Positions 24,528 to 33,392 of a stretch of DNA of 64,000 nucleotides are shown one piece after another; positions within the stretch are counted from its first letter, which is position 1; each line of letters begins with the position of its first letter. Source of the DNA: Marinobacter sp. (GTDB taxonomy: Bacteria > Pseudomonadota > Gammaproteobacteria > Pseudomonadales > Oleiphilaceae); assembly GCA_018402255.1 (NCBI GenBank), contig JAGYIS010000007.1, positions 1-64,000 on the forward strand, written 5' to 3'. Both the position numbers and the translations under genes were made by a program. Under the pieces are notes generated by a model that was not told the DNA's origin, ran no database searches, and was given only the letters and a program-made list of their open reading frames with translations.

Positions 24528-25427
24528 ATGGGGCAAAGGATCATGCCGCACGTCTTTATCTGGTCCGCCAGGGCAATCGCTCTGGCGGTCAGTTTTATCT
24601 GCCTGTCATCGGTTTTGTTGCCGGGCGTCGCCCGAGCCCAGCCTCCGGCGATTCCTCTGGCCAATGGTTACCACCAGGGGGTTGATCTCCGGCATTACTG
24701 GGTCAGCGAAAAGTTGGACGGAGTCCGGGCTTTCTGGGACGGCGAGCAATTCTGGTCAAGGGGCGGTCACGTTTATCAGGCTCCCGACTGGTTTACCGAG
24801 GGATTTCCGGACCATCCTCTGGACGGCGAACTCTGGAGCGGGCGTGAGCAGTTTGCTCAGCTGTCCGGCGTGGTGCGCAAGCAACAGCCGGTCGACCGCG
24901 AGTGGCGACAAGTGCGCTTTCATGCCTTTGATCTGCCGCTGGAGAACACGCTGTTTGAGGTTCGCTATCAGCGGTTGACGTCGTTGGTGGCGGCTGCCAG
25001 CTCACGCTATCTGGTGCTGGTCAACCAGCGCCCAGTGGCCAGCCATGAGGCGCTGATGGCGCAGCTGGAACAGACGGTTGCCGCCGGTGGCGAAGGGTTG
25101 ATGCTCAAACGTAAAGCCGGCCTGTACCAGGCCGGGCGCTCTGACGATCTGCTCAAGGTGACAGCTTTTGACGATGCCGAAGCCATTGTGGTTGCCCATC
25201 TGCCCGGCAAGGGCAAGTATCAGGGCATGATGGGGGCGCTGGAAGTGGAGCTGGAGAATGGGCGCCGGTTCCGGATCGGCACCGGCTTCAGCGACGCCGA
25301 CCGGCGCGATCCGCCCAGGCCGGGGGCAACGGTTACTTTTCGCTATCGGGGCTACACCGCAACCGGCTTGCCCCGCTTTGCCAGCTATTTGCGGGTCCGC
25401 AATGATGAGCCCGAGCCTGCGGATTAA
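24528..25427 (+). CDS. Periplasmic ATP-dependent DNA ligase (LigE-type)
   Basis: ATP-dependent ligases seal DNA nicks through a lysine-AMP intermediate. This 299-residue form is minimal: an adenylation domain with the nucleotidyl lysine in EKLDGVRAFWDG (about residue 57), then FHAFDLP, EGLMLK and LLKVTAF motifs, followed by a short OB domain ending VTFRYRG. A signal peptide at about 10-36 (AVSFICLSSVLLPGVARA) marks it as exported. The family occurs with natural competence or extracellular DNA in proteobacteria, and the bacterium's main NAD-dependent ligase is presumably elsewhere. Confidence 0.92.
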   Translation: MGQRIMPHVFIWSARAIALAVSFICLSSVLLPGVARAQPPAIPLANGYHQGVDLRHYWVSEKLDGVRAFWDGEQFWSRGGHVYQAPDWFTEGFPDHPLDGELWSGREQFAQLSGVVRKQQPVDREWRQVRFHAFDLPLENTLFEVRYQRLTSLVAAASSRYLVLVNQRPVASHEALMAQLEQTVAAGGEGLMLKRKAGLYQAGRSDDLLKVTAFDDAEAIVVAHLPGKGKYQGMMGALEVELENGRRFRIGTGFSDADRRDPPRPGATVTFRYRGYTATGLPRFASYLRVRNDEPEPAD

Positions 25428-25437
25428 TGTCGGCGTG

Positions 25438-26037
25438 TCAGGGCGACACCGCCTTGGGGCTTTCAGCCAGCTCTTCCAGAGTGCGGAAGCTGCACTCTTT
25501 TTCAGCCATGAAGGTGCGGGCCGAATCGGTCAGTATGTTGTCTTCACTCAGGAACCGGCGGCCCAGCAGAACCGGGTATGAGAACTTGCCGCGGTCGGTC
25601 AGTGAGAACTGAGCTTCATGACTGTTGCCTGAGATGCAGAACTCCATCTTCACCACGTAGCGGCGCTGAGATGGCGCGCCTTTTCGTTTGATGAGCACAG
25701 TCCGGTGCACGGGCCGTTCAAATTCCAGAATCACCTCTTCATGATCCAGTTCGCCTTCGCTGGGCTGATCCTCGTGATCGCCGAGAGGCAGTTGAAACCG
25801 CACCCAGTCTTCGTTGTCCTTCTCGAACGGCTCGACATTTACCGCATGCAGGGAAGAGGTTTTTGCGCCCGTATCCAGCCGGGCTTTCAGCCGGACTTCG
25901 GTACTCTCCATCACCACCCATTCGACAAACCCGAGCACTTCCGGATCGGCCTTGGTTGCTTTCGATGAGCTCGCAGCACTGGGGCCTGATGCCAGTAACA
26001 GCATCGCAAAAGCAGGTGTCAGTATCGCAAGTCGCAT
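25438..26037 (-). CDS. Retropepsin-like protein ('ATP-dependent zinc protease' family)
   Basis: The protein is 199 residues from ATG 26037, chosen because AGAGGA lies six bases upstream and a signal peptide follows directly (LAILTPAFAMLLLASGPSAA). The mature part has the family core VEWVVMESTEVRLKARLDTGA (the DTGA resembles an aspartic-protease motif), SSLHAVNV, and near the end GKFSYPVLLGRRFL. The 'ATP-dependent zinc protease' database name has little support; a pepsin-like single-domain aspartic protease is the better structural inference. It converges with the ligase gene with only a 10-bp gap. Confidence 0.85.
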   Translation of the reverse strand: MRLAILTPAFAMLLLASGPSAASSSKATKADPEVLGFVEWVVMESTEVRLKARLDTGAKTSSLHAVNVEPFEKDNEDWVRFQLPLGDHEDQPSEGELDHEEVILEFERPVHRTVLIKRKGAPSQRRYVVKMEFCISGNSHEAQFSLTDRGKFSYPVLLGRRFLSEDNILTDSARTFMAEKECSFRTLEELAESPKAVSP

Positions 26038-26254
26038 CAAGAGTCCTCTTTGGCTGCCCGTAGTCATGGGGGATATATCCGCTGTTCAAGGCTAGCAGGA
26101 ATGTCCTGAAACCGTTGTTACCACAGGGTTAACAATTGTTGATCTGGCCATTTTGATGGAAGGCCTATTCGCCCCACAGCCCTATTCTGGCTATAAAACA
26201 GCCATATGCCCGGGCCTTGAAGGGCGTACACTGAAAAGATAACGGGAGATTTTC

Positions 26255-27166
26255 ATGATGTCAGTTCTGTCGGCTGGAAAAATTCAGCAGCATATTTCGG
26301 CCATTGCCAGTGGTTTTCTGGGGGATTGGCTGGAGGCCCGGGGTAACGGGCTTGCGGTGCCAATGAGGATGTTGATCGATGGTCAGCCCCTGGATGTAGC
26401 GAACCCGACGGTAGATGCGCCAGGAAGCACGCTATGCCTGTCGATCCACGGGTTGATGGAACTGGATTCAGTCTGGGACTTTCCTGGCCAGGCCCATGAG
26501 CATTACGGTACTCGGTTGGCAGAAGCTGCGGGTGACACCACCGCCTTGAAGCTGCGTTTCAACTCTGGCCGGCCCATCTACCGCAACGGCCAGGATCTGG
26601 CCGATCTACTGGAACAGCTGGTGATGCAGTGGCCGGTGCCGGTTAAACGCCTGATTCTTCTGGGGCACAGCATGGGCGGATTGCTGATCCGCAGTGCCTG
26701 TCACTACGGTGCAACCCGGCAACATGACTGGATCAGTGCGCAACTGGACTGTGTGTACATCGGCGCACCCCATGATGGCTCCTGGCTGGCCATTGGCGCC
26801 CATAAGGTGGCCGACAGGTTGAATCAGGTGCCCAGGGATTATCTGAAGGTGATGGGCGAGGTGATTGACCTGCGCAGCGAGGGTATACGCAACTTGTCCC
26901 GCGGGGAGGTATTTGAACCTGGCCTGGATGAGCAGCCGTTGCTGCCGCAGGCTCGGCACTATGTGATCAGCGGACTACTGGCGAGAAAGGCTGGTCACCC
27001 GGTGAACACGCTGTTTGGAGATGCGCTGGTGCATGAGTCCAGCGCTCGCGGTGAGCGCAGACCGGGCTGGGCGCTTAACGGCACAGCAAACTTCCCCGGT
27101 GTGGATCATCTACGCCTGGCGCACCACCCATTGGTGTGCGGGCAACTGCAGGAGTGGCTGGTATGA
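26255..27166 (+). CDS. Alpha/beta hydrolase (lipase/esterase, PGAP1-like)
   Basis: The 303-residue protein has the nucleophile elbow GHSMGGLLIRSA (serine about residue 139) and an early LCLSIHGLMELDSVW oxyanion segment, as in PGAP1-like or triacylglycerol lipases. The acid and histidine are likely near DGSW (about 170) and the C-terminal GVDHLRLAHHP. No signal peptide is evident. Its stop overlaps the next gene's start (ATGA), so they form a two-gene operon. Confidence 0.85.
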   Translation: MMSVLSAGKIQQHISAIASGFLGDWLEARGNGLAVPMRMLIDGQPLDVANPTVDAPGSTLCLSIHGLMELDSVWDFPGQAHEHYGTRLAEAAGDTTALKLRFNSGRPIYRNGQDLADLLEQLVMQWPVPVKRLILLGHSMGGLLIRSACHYGATRQHDWISAQLDCVYIGAPHDGSWLAIGAHKVADRLNQVPRDYLKVMGEVIDLRSEGIRNLSRGEVFEPGLDEQPLLPQARHYVISGLLARKAGHPVNTLFGDALVHESSARGERRPGWALNGTANFPGVDHLRLAHHPLVCGQLQEWLV

Positions 27167-27456
27167 ACGGACCGGATAATCATGTGCATTGGTGGTTGGG
27201 TGTGGCTGACCTGTTGGGCCACGGCATGCAGCACGGTGCGATAAAACTCAAGCGAGTGCACTTGTCGATTGCGGACGAGAGCTTTCGGGTGCTTGAGGCG
27301 ATACCAGTAACACGTCCCGCTAGTCGGGTTGTCAGGATCTGTCACCATGGCATTTCCCACATCAGTTATTCCAGCGTTGAACTGGCTGGCCAAGCGGTGG
27401 CTCTGTTGGCCGCTGCTGCAGCCGCTCGGGGTGTGGTCGATGGCGAACATGGCTAA
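27163..27456 (+). CDS. Small protein coupled to the hydrolase
   Basis: The protein is 97 residues from the ATG at 27163, whose overlap with the hydrolase stop (ATGA) decides the start. It has an N-terminal helical part with WWLGVADLLGHGMQHGA, a beta-rich middle, and an alanine-rich helical C-terminus. The family is not recognised. Co-translation suggests that it assists or regulates the hydrolase. Confidence 0.75.
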   Translation: MNGPDNHVHWWLGVADLLGHGMQHGAIKLKRVHLSIADESFRVLEAIPVTRPASRVVRICHHGISHISYSSVELAGQAVALLAAAAAARGVVDGEHG

Positions 27457-27593
27457 AACATGAATGATTCTTAGTCGGGTTTTAACCCCATAACGCTGTT
27501 TTCCTCGGTAGGGTAGAGCCACGCAATCGGGAGAGATTGATCCCGGTTGAATGTTTTACCAATGGACAACCAAACCGCAGAGGAAAACGCGTT

Positions 27594-28172
27594 ATGAGCT
27601 ACAAAGCCAATTTTGCGTATGCCACCGTTCTGAGCGCCGCAGTATTTGCTGCCCCGACTGTCTGGGCTCAGGACAACGTTAGCCGCGATCATTCAGGGCC
27701 CTACATCAGTGGTAGTTACGGGGGCTACAAATCTCATGGCGGCGAGTTTGATGATGAAAACGATCTGCTTGGCGCGGCTCTGGGGTATCAGTTCAACGAG
27801 TTTTTTGCCCTTGAGGCCGAATACATCGACTTCGGTAACTTTGGTGATGACGATGTGGAAGGCAAGCTTAAAGGTGTTGGCTTGAGTGCCATTGGCCGCC
27901 TGCCACTCACTCAAAGTTTTGGAATTTATGCCAAGGCCGGTGCGTTTGCATCCGCATTCGATGTCGATGCGTTCGATGAGAGTGAAACCTACGATGAAGT
28001 AAATCCATTTGTCGGTGCGGGTGTAGATTTCCGGGTAACCGAGAGTCTGACCGCGTTTGCCGAATACAACCGCTACAACGTGGATATTGATGAAGACGAT
28101 TTTAACGGCCAGATAACCAACGACGGTCCGGATTTTGATACGGGTCGGATTGGTCTGAAATACCAGTTCTGA
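27594..28172 (+). CDS. Outer-membrane beta-barrel protein (OmpA-type porin family)
   Basis: The protein is 192 residues from ATG 27594, which has AGAGGA at correct distance; the frame extends upstream but without a site. A signal peptide is cleaved after VWA (residue ~25). The mature part shows the alternating aromatic and acidic pattern of an 8-stranded barrel: SGSYGGYKS, FFALEAEYIDFG, GIYAKAGAF, TAFAEYNRYN, and a terminal RIGLKYQF with the C-terminal phenylalanine needed for outer-membrane insertion. It is rich in Asp and Glu, typical of halophilic or marine surface proteins. Confidence 0.92.
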   Translation: MSYKANFAYATVLSAAVFAAPTVWAQDNVSRDHSGPYISGSYGGYKSHGGEFDDENDLLGAALGYQFNEFFALEAEYIDFGNFGDDDVEGKLKGVGLSAIGRLPLTQSFGIYAKAGAFASAFDVDAFDESETYDEVNPFVGAGVDFRVTESLTAFAEYNRYNVDIDEDDFNGQITNDGPDFDTGRIGLKYQF

Positions 28173-28181
28173 CCGTGAGGT

Positions 28182-28205
28182 GGCGCAGCTCAGGTGGGCT
28201 GCGCC
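28182..28205. terminator. Convergent hairpin
   Basis: GGCGCAGC (28182-28189) pairs with GCTGCGCC (28198-28205), between the barrel gene and the convergent diguanylate cyclase gene. It lacks a U-run and is only a candidate terminator. Confidence 0.45.
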
Positions 28206-31166
28206 CTAGCCACGACGATCCTTTGCAGCTGACGGCGAGGCAGTCGTCAGCTCCAGCCGATTCCTACCGTTACGTTTTGCCGCATACAAGGCCTGATCCG
28301 CAAGCCGCAGGTACTCGGCGGATGAGTGATCAGGCGAAGGCACACCCAGCGCCAGACCAATACTGACGGTTAGCTCGATGCCTTGCTCCTGGCAAGTGTC
28401 GCAACGCTGTGTTGCAACGACAGCCCGAAAGTCGTCAAGTCGTTGCTGGATGTCGGAGGCGTCTTCATAGCTGGTAAAAATTACGAATTCCTCACCACCA
28501 AACCGGGCGAGCCGGTCGGTGTCGCGCCGGAAATGTTCGCGCATGGTGCTTGCCAGCGCTTCCAGGCAACGATCGCCTGCATCGTGCCCCCAGTTGTCGT
28601 TGATCTTCTTGAAATGGTCGGCATCGACCATGGCCACCGCAAAGCCCGTCTTGTGCCGCAGGCACCACTGGAAGCTGCTCGGGAACTCCCGGTCAAAGTA
28701 AGTGCGGTTGCCAAGCCCGGTCAGGCTGTCGGTGATACTCAGTCGCGATAGCGCCGTGTTGGCATCGGCCAGCTTCCGATTCAACCGACCAAGTTTTCGG
28801 TTCCAGTACACCAGCAGAGCTGTGACCAACAAGCCTGCCATCAGTATCTGCCAGAACAGGGTGTAATCCACGCGCTCTTCAATACGCAGGTTCCGCCAGG
28901 TGCTTTCGAGTCGAGTGCGTTCTTCCACCGACAGACTGGCAACCAGTTTTTGCATGATGTCATGCAAGGTGGGTTCGTCATTGCGGGTGGCGATGGCCAG
29001 GGACCAGTCGGCAGGTACACGGCCAATCACTTTAAGATCCGCAAGTGCCATGGACTGCATGTAGTAACTGGCCGTCGCCAGGGTGGTGATGTAACCGGCA
29101 AGCTCGCCATTCTGAAGCTTCCTGAGCCCGTCTTCTTCTGATTTAACGGTCACCAGTTGAAGCGACGGGTTACGTGTTTTGAGCAGCTCAGCGAATGCGT
29201 AGCCCTCAACAATGCCGACGGGTTGGTCGTCGAGTTCGTTCAGGCGCTGGATAAATGGCGCCTCGATACGTCCGATCACTACATTGGGCACTTCCAGGTA
29301 GGGTGAGGTGAAATCCATGTAGGCGGAGCGTTCTGGTGTTCGCATAGCCAAGGGGAACATGTCGCACCGGCGTTCACGCGCAGCAATAACGGCTTGCGGC
29401 CAGGTCTGCGCCGGGATCAGCCGAAAACTCAGATTGCCTCGCTGGGTGAACAGATCGAGCAGGTCGGCAGAAAGCCCCGTGTGCTGACCATCCCGTACAC
29501 CCTCCAGAGGCATCCAGTCGGGGTCAACGCAAATGCGTACCTCTCGGTCTCGTTTATCCAACCATTGTCGTTCGGCTTCCGTCCAGCGGACCTGACCATT
29601 TTGGCTGATTGCCCGTTGATCAGTGGCGCCCAGCCAACGGGTTTCTATCACCTGGAGTTCGGTTGGTGTGATGCTCGCCAACGCCTGGTTCAGAATGTCA
29701 GTCAAGGGCGACAACGACGGTCGAACACCAAAACGGAGATCCTCCCCGGTGAAGCCCTCGAGTTCGAACTCGCCCGCAATGCGGGTGCCGCTGATGCCCA
29801 AATGACGAATCCAGTAGTTGCCGGAGTGTATTGCCCCGATCACCGCATCAACGTCACCCTCGGCGAGGGCTTGAAACATGGATTGCTGCGAACTGAAACT
29901 GGTGAGCGACTCGCTGTTGAGAATTCGTCTGAGGGCGTCTTCGTAGTAGATGCCTGCCCCCAGCGCCACTTGATAATCACGGAGATCTTCCAGGCTTTGA
30001 TAGTCCAGCGATTCGTCACGGGTGAAAATGACGTTGGGGATCCGGTGATAGGGTTCAGTAAAGCGCGCAAATGATTCCCGGTCTGGCCGATACGACATGT
30101 TCGCCATGACGTCGATATCGCCATTCTGCAACATCGGGATCAATTCGTCCCACTGGCCGCGTACAGGAATGACCTGCAGGCCGGCGATATCCACCAACCG
30201 GTTCATGATGTCGACACTCAGGCCAAGAGCGCGGCCACCATCGGTAAAGCTGAACGGGGCATAATCGTCCATAAAGCCGACCCGGATGGGGCCCAGATTG
30301 GCCAGATACTGTTTTTGTTGCGTGCTAAGTGGCAGATCGACTGATGCGCTGACGGTTGCTCCACCAAACTCCTGCCAACGTTGTAGCAGGTTGCGCAGTT
30401 TTTCAGGGGGGATGGCATTGAGCCCGAACTGAAGCTTACCAAACAGTTCCAGGTTGTCTTTTTGAACACCGAGGCGGAAATCTTCCCGTGAGAATTGTTC
30501 CAGAGGTGCAGGGCCGAGGAATTCGAGGAAGCGAAACCCGGCCTGGTTCGCCAGGTACTCGAGGGTGAGTCGGGGGCCAACGGCAACGTCAATCCAGCCG
30601 AAGGCCAGCGCCCTCACCAGGCTGGGCAGAGAATCGTAGGTGGTCAATGGAATGCCGGCATCCTGAAACGCCGTACTGTAGAAAATGTCCTTGACCACGC
30701 CGATCCGCAAGCCGGCCATGTCGTTCAGATCCTCAATGGCGGGCAAGTCCCGGGCACTGTCGTGCATCAGGTAAATTTCACGGAAATGGTAGGGATCGGT
30801 AAACAGGATGTTTTCTGCCCGGTCTGGCCGCCAGGAGATGCCATCAATGGCGTCCAGATCGCCGCGCAGGAAGGCCGAATAGATGTCGGGCCAGCTACCG
30901 GCCCGAAAATCAAAGTTGATGTTACTGTGCCGTGCTACTTCTCGCAGCACGTCAATTGAAAACCCGGCCGGGTTGCGCCCCTCGAAGAAACTGTAGGGTT
31001 CGTTGTCGGCAACTACACCAATGGTCACGACCCGGTTTGTGTCTTCCGGGTCGGCTGCCTGAGCAGAAAAGGCGACCAGTAACATCGCACACAAAAGCAG
31101 AGCGAACCTGGCAAACCGGGCAGCATCGGTGGGTTTCTGGCCTGGTTGTGTCCGGAGGGTTTGCAA
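28206..31166 (-). CDS. Membrane diguanylate cyclase with three periplasmic solute-binding domains
   Basis: This 986-residue protein starts at TTG with AAGG upstream. It has a signal peptide (FALLLCAMLLVAFSAQA), then three tandem SBP_bac_3 domains at about 45-270, 290-520 and 545-765, each with the PYSFFEGRNPAGFSIDVL / APFSFTDGGRALGLSVDIM / MPLEGVRDGQHTGLSADLL start pattern. One transmembrane helix lies at about 785-803. The GGDEF domain ends the protein with GGEEFVIF at about 888. An intact inhibitory site RDTD lies five residues before GGEEF, so product inhibition is expected. It should synthesise c-di-GMP in response to amino-acid-like or other small periplasmic ligands. It stands alone. 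Confidence 0.95.
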   Translation of the reverse strand: MQTLRTQPGQKPTDAARFARFALLLCAMLLVAFSAQAADPEDTNRVVTIGVVADNEPYSFFEGRNPAGFSIDVLREVARHSNINFDFRAGSWPDIYSAFLRGDLDAIDGISWRPDRAENILFTDPYHFREIYLMHDSARDLPAIEDLNDMAGLRIGVVKDIFYSTAFQDAGIPLTTYDSLPSLVRALAFGWIDVAVGPRLTLEYLANQAGFRFLEFLGPAPLEQFSREDFRLGVQKDNLELFGKLQFGLNAIPPEKLRNLLQRWQEFGGATVSASVDLPLSTQQKQYLANLGPIRVGFMDDYAPFSFTDGGRALGLSVDIMNRLVDIAGLQVIPVRGQWDELIPMLQNGDIDVMANMSYRPDRESFARFTEPYHRIPNVIFTRDESLDYQSLEDLRDYQVALGAGIYYEDALRRILNSESLTSFSSQQSMFQALAEGDVDAVIGAIHSGNYWIRHLGISGTRIAGEFELEGFTGEDLRFGVRPSLSPLTDILNQALASITPTELQVIETRWLGATDQRAISQNGQVRWTEAERQWLDKRDREVRICVDPDWMPLEGVRDGQHTGLSADLLDLFTQRGNLSFRLIPAQTWPQAVIAARERRCDMFPLAMRTPERSAYMDFTSPYLEVPNVVIGRIEAPFIQRLNELDDQPVGIVEGYAFAELLKTRNPSLQLVTVKSEEDGLRKLQNGELAGYITTLATASYYMQSMALADLKVIGRVPADWSLAIATRNDEPTLHDIMQKLVASLSVEERTRLESTWRNLRIEERVDYTLFWQILMAGLLVTALLVYWNRKLGRLNRKLADANTALSRLSITDSLTGLGNRTYFDREFPSSFQWCLRHKTGFAVAMVDADHFKKINDNWGHDAGDRCLEALASTMREHFRRDTDRLARFGGEEFVIFTSYEDASDIQQRLDDFRAVVATQRCDTCQEQGIELTVSIGLALGVPSPDHSSAEYLRLADQALYAAKRNGRNRLELTTASPSAAKDRRG

Positions 31167-31294
31167 GTTATACCTTCCATGTTGGTTGAGGCCTAAGTGT
31201 AGTTGCAGATCGCAACTCCGGGCAATGAAATATGGCTACATCCGGGACACATGCCGGGTAAGCTGGGTCGTTCGGTAAATGCAGGAGCAGAGTA

Positions 31295-32074
31295 ATGACA
31301 GACGCCAGTTTTGACTGGAAAAACACCCCGGCCGGAGTGTGGCGCCGGCATCGTTCAGGGCTCCGGGCCATTCGCCGGCTCGACCCGATCCGCTGGGATG
31401 AGTTGACCGGCATCGACCCACAAAAGCAGGCTTTGGCCCGCAACACCGAGCGGTTTCTGGCTGGAGAACCGTCCAATAACGCCTTGTTGTGGGGCGCCCG
31501 TGGCACCGGAAAGTCGTCCTTGATCAAAGCGTTACTTAATCGCTACCAGCAAAATGGCTTGCGCATGATCGAGGTCGACAAGGACGATCTGGTTAACCTG
31601 CCGGAGATTGTGGATGACGTCTGTGACTTGCCGTTCCGGTTTGTGATTTTCTGTGATGACCTGTCGTTCGACGTCGGCGAGTCTGGCTACAAAGCTCTGA
31701 AAAGTGTTCTCGAGGGCTCGCTAGAATTGCCGCCGGAGAACGTCCGGGTGTATGCCACCTCAAACCGACGGCACCTGATGCCGGAATTCATGAGTGACAA
31801 CCTGAACAGTGAGGTGCGGGACGGCGAGCTGCACCCGGCGGAAGCCATCGAAGAGCAAGTCTCTCTGGCGGATCGGTTCGGATTGCAGTTGTCGTTCTAT
31901 CCATTCCCGCAGGATGTGTATTTGCAGGCGATTGATGCGCTGTTCCCGGACGTAAAGCATCGGCAGCAACTGCATCTGGCCGCGGTCCGGTTTGCCACCA
32001 GCAAGGGCGTGCGCAACGGCCGCACCGCGCAGCAGTTCTATCGTCAATTCGCCGGTGATCCGGAGTTTTTCTGA
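31295..32074 (+). CDS. DUF815 family P-loop ATPase
   Basis: The 259-residue protein fits the DUF815 AAA-like ATPases: Walker A WGARGTGKSSLIKA (about residue 67), Walker B RFVIFCDDLSFD (about 125), ATSNRRHLMPEF sensor and ...LADRFGLQLSFYPF. The family acts in the cytosol; its substrate is unknown. It is a standalone gene running toward the DUF3422 gene. Confidence 0.92.
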   Translation: MTDASFDWKNTPAGVWRRHRSGLRAIRRLDPIRWDELTGIDPQKQALARNTERFLAGEPSNNALLWGARGTGKSSLIKALLNRYQQNGLRMIEVDKDDLVNLPEIVDDVCDLPFRFVIFCDDLSFDVGESGYKALKSVLEGSLELPPENVRVYATSNRRHLMPEFMSDNLNSEVRDGELHPAEAIEEQVSLADRFGLQLSFYPFPQDVYLQAIDALFPDVKHRQQLHLAAVRFATSKGVRNGRTAQQFYRQFAGDPEFF

Positions 32075-32084
32075 GGCCGGCGGC

Positions 32085-33392
32085 CTATTGCCGCCGAGCC
32101 ATGCGGATGAACCGGAAATGAATCATCCGGATACCGAGAAAGACCAGCACCATGACCACGGGAATGGCCACGCCGAGGATCAGGGGTGTGTTGGAAATAA
32201 CGCCGGTATCCTGCAGTCCGTCCAGAACCAGTTTCAATAAACCGATCAGGTAATAGGAGATGGCGACGACCGAAAAGCCCTCTACGGTATGCTGCATCAT
32301 CAGCTGGATTCGGGAGCGCCGATCCATGGAACTGAGCAGTTGCTGGTTCTGGCTCTGGATGGCCAGCTCAACCCGCGTGCGCATCATCTCCGAGGCGCGA
32401 TCCACCCGGCGTGACAGGTCATCCAGTCGCTCTCCGACCGCCTCGCAGGTTTTTACGGCGGGCGTCAACCGGCGTGTCATGAACTCGCTGATGGTCAGGT
32501 GGCCCGAGACTTCGTCCTCTTTGAGCTCTTCCAGCCGCGTCAGCACCAGTTGATGGTAGGCCCGGGTGGCTGAAAAACGGAACGTAGAGTGCGCTCGGTG
32601 GGCTTCGATGCGCGCGGCAATGTGGGTCAGTTCAGCCAACAGCGCCTGCTCGTCCAGCGATTCGTTGTCGGCCAGCGATTGAGTAATGGTCGCCAGCTTC
32701 TGGTCCATGTCATTCAGCCGTGGCGTGATGTCTTTGGCCATGGGCAAAGCCAGCAGCGACATCAGCCGATAGGTTTCGATTTCCATCAAGCGCTGAACCA
32801 GTCGTCCCAGCTGACTGTTGGACATTTCATGGTTAAGTACCATAAATCGGCCAAACTGGTCGCTGTGCAGCTGAAACGACCCCAGTACCCGTGCGGCGCC
32901 CTCTTGCGGACTGCTGCCGATCAAGCGCATGCCCTCAAAATACTTGCGCATAAAGGCCAGCTCACTGAGTGCATCCTGGGTGGATGGCCGGACTTCAATA
33001 TGGAACGCACCCACCACGGTGCCGACCAGTTGATCAAGCCAGCCCTCCGGCAGCGGACTGATACCTGTTTCGGTAAACGGCTCCGCCTCTGACACATCCA
33101 GATTGGTGAAGGTGTACGAGGCAAACTCCATATGGACCTCGCGCCGGATTCGTAACTGGCCGATGGTGTGTTCGTAGCACCCCTCTTCCTGCTCGGGCCA
33201 GGGTTCACCCAGAATTCGGTGCAGTTTTTGTAGATGCTCGAATTGCTGCTGGCGTTGCTCTGGCGAGACCATCACTGCAATGTGGGTGATCCTGGCGTGG
33301 GGCGGAATAACCTGGAACGGTCGTGAGTGCAGTTCCTGATAGAGCTCAGCCCGTAATGGATGAAAGTCCATGGAGGAGGGGGTGGCAGTCAC
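32085..33392 (-). CDS. DUF3422 membrane protein, in the sortase regulatory operon
   Basis: The 435-residue protein begins with the family signature PLRAELYQELHSRPFQVIPPH. It has a long central helical part and two C-terminal transmembrane helices (about 360-415: VVAISYYLIGLLKLVLDG, LILGVAIPVVMVLVFLG). DUF3422 function is unknown. The stop codon of the histidine kinase overlaps the start of this gene (ATGA), so response regulator, kinase and DUF3422 form one operon. This adjacency is a plausible functional link to the sortase system but is not known from the family. Confidence 0.9.
   Translation of the reverse strand: MTATPSSMDFHPLRAELYQELHSRPFQVIPPHARITHIAVMVSPEQRQQQFEHLQKLHRILGEPWPEQEEGCYEHTIGQLRIRREVHMEFASYTFTNLDVSEAEPFTETGISPLPEGWLDQLVGTVVGAFHIEVRPSTQDALSELAFMRKYFEGMRLIGSSPQEGAARVLGSFQLHSDQFGRFMVLNHEMSNSQLGRLVQRLMEIETYRLMSLLALPMAKDITPRLNDMDQKLATITQSLADNESLDEQALLAELTHIAARIEAHRAHSTFRFSATRAYHQLVLTRLEELKEDEVSGHLTISEFMTRRLTPAVKTCEAVGERLDDLSRRVDRASEMMRTRVELAIQSQNQQLLSSMDRRSRIQLMMQHTVEGFSVVAISYYLIGLLKLVLDGLQDTGVISNTPLILGVAIPVVMVLVFLGIRMIHFRFIRMARRQ

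Noticed and set aside
26131-26140. AACAATTGTT palindrome upstream of the hydrolase
   Set aside because: Short AT-rich palindrome without a second copy; likely chance.
29394-30074. Rightward frame opposite the diguanylate cyclase
   Set aside because: Antisense shadow with no recognisable domain.
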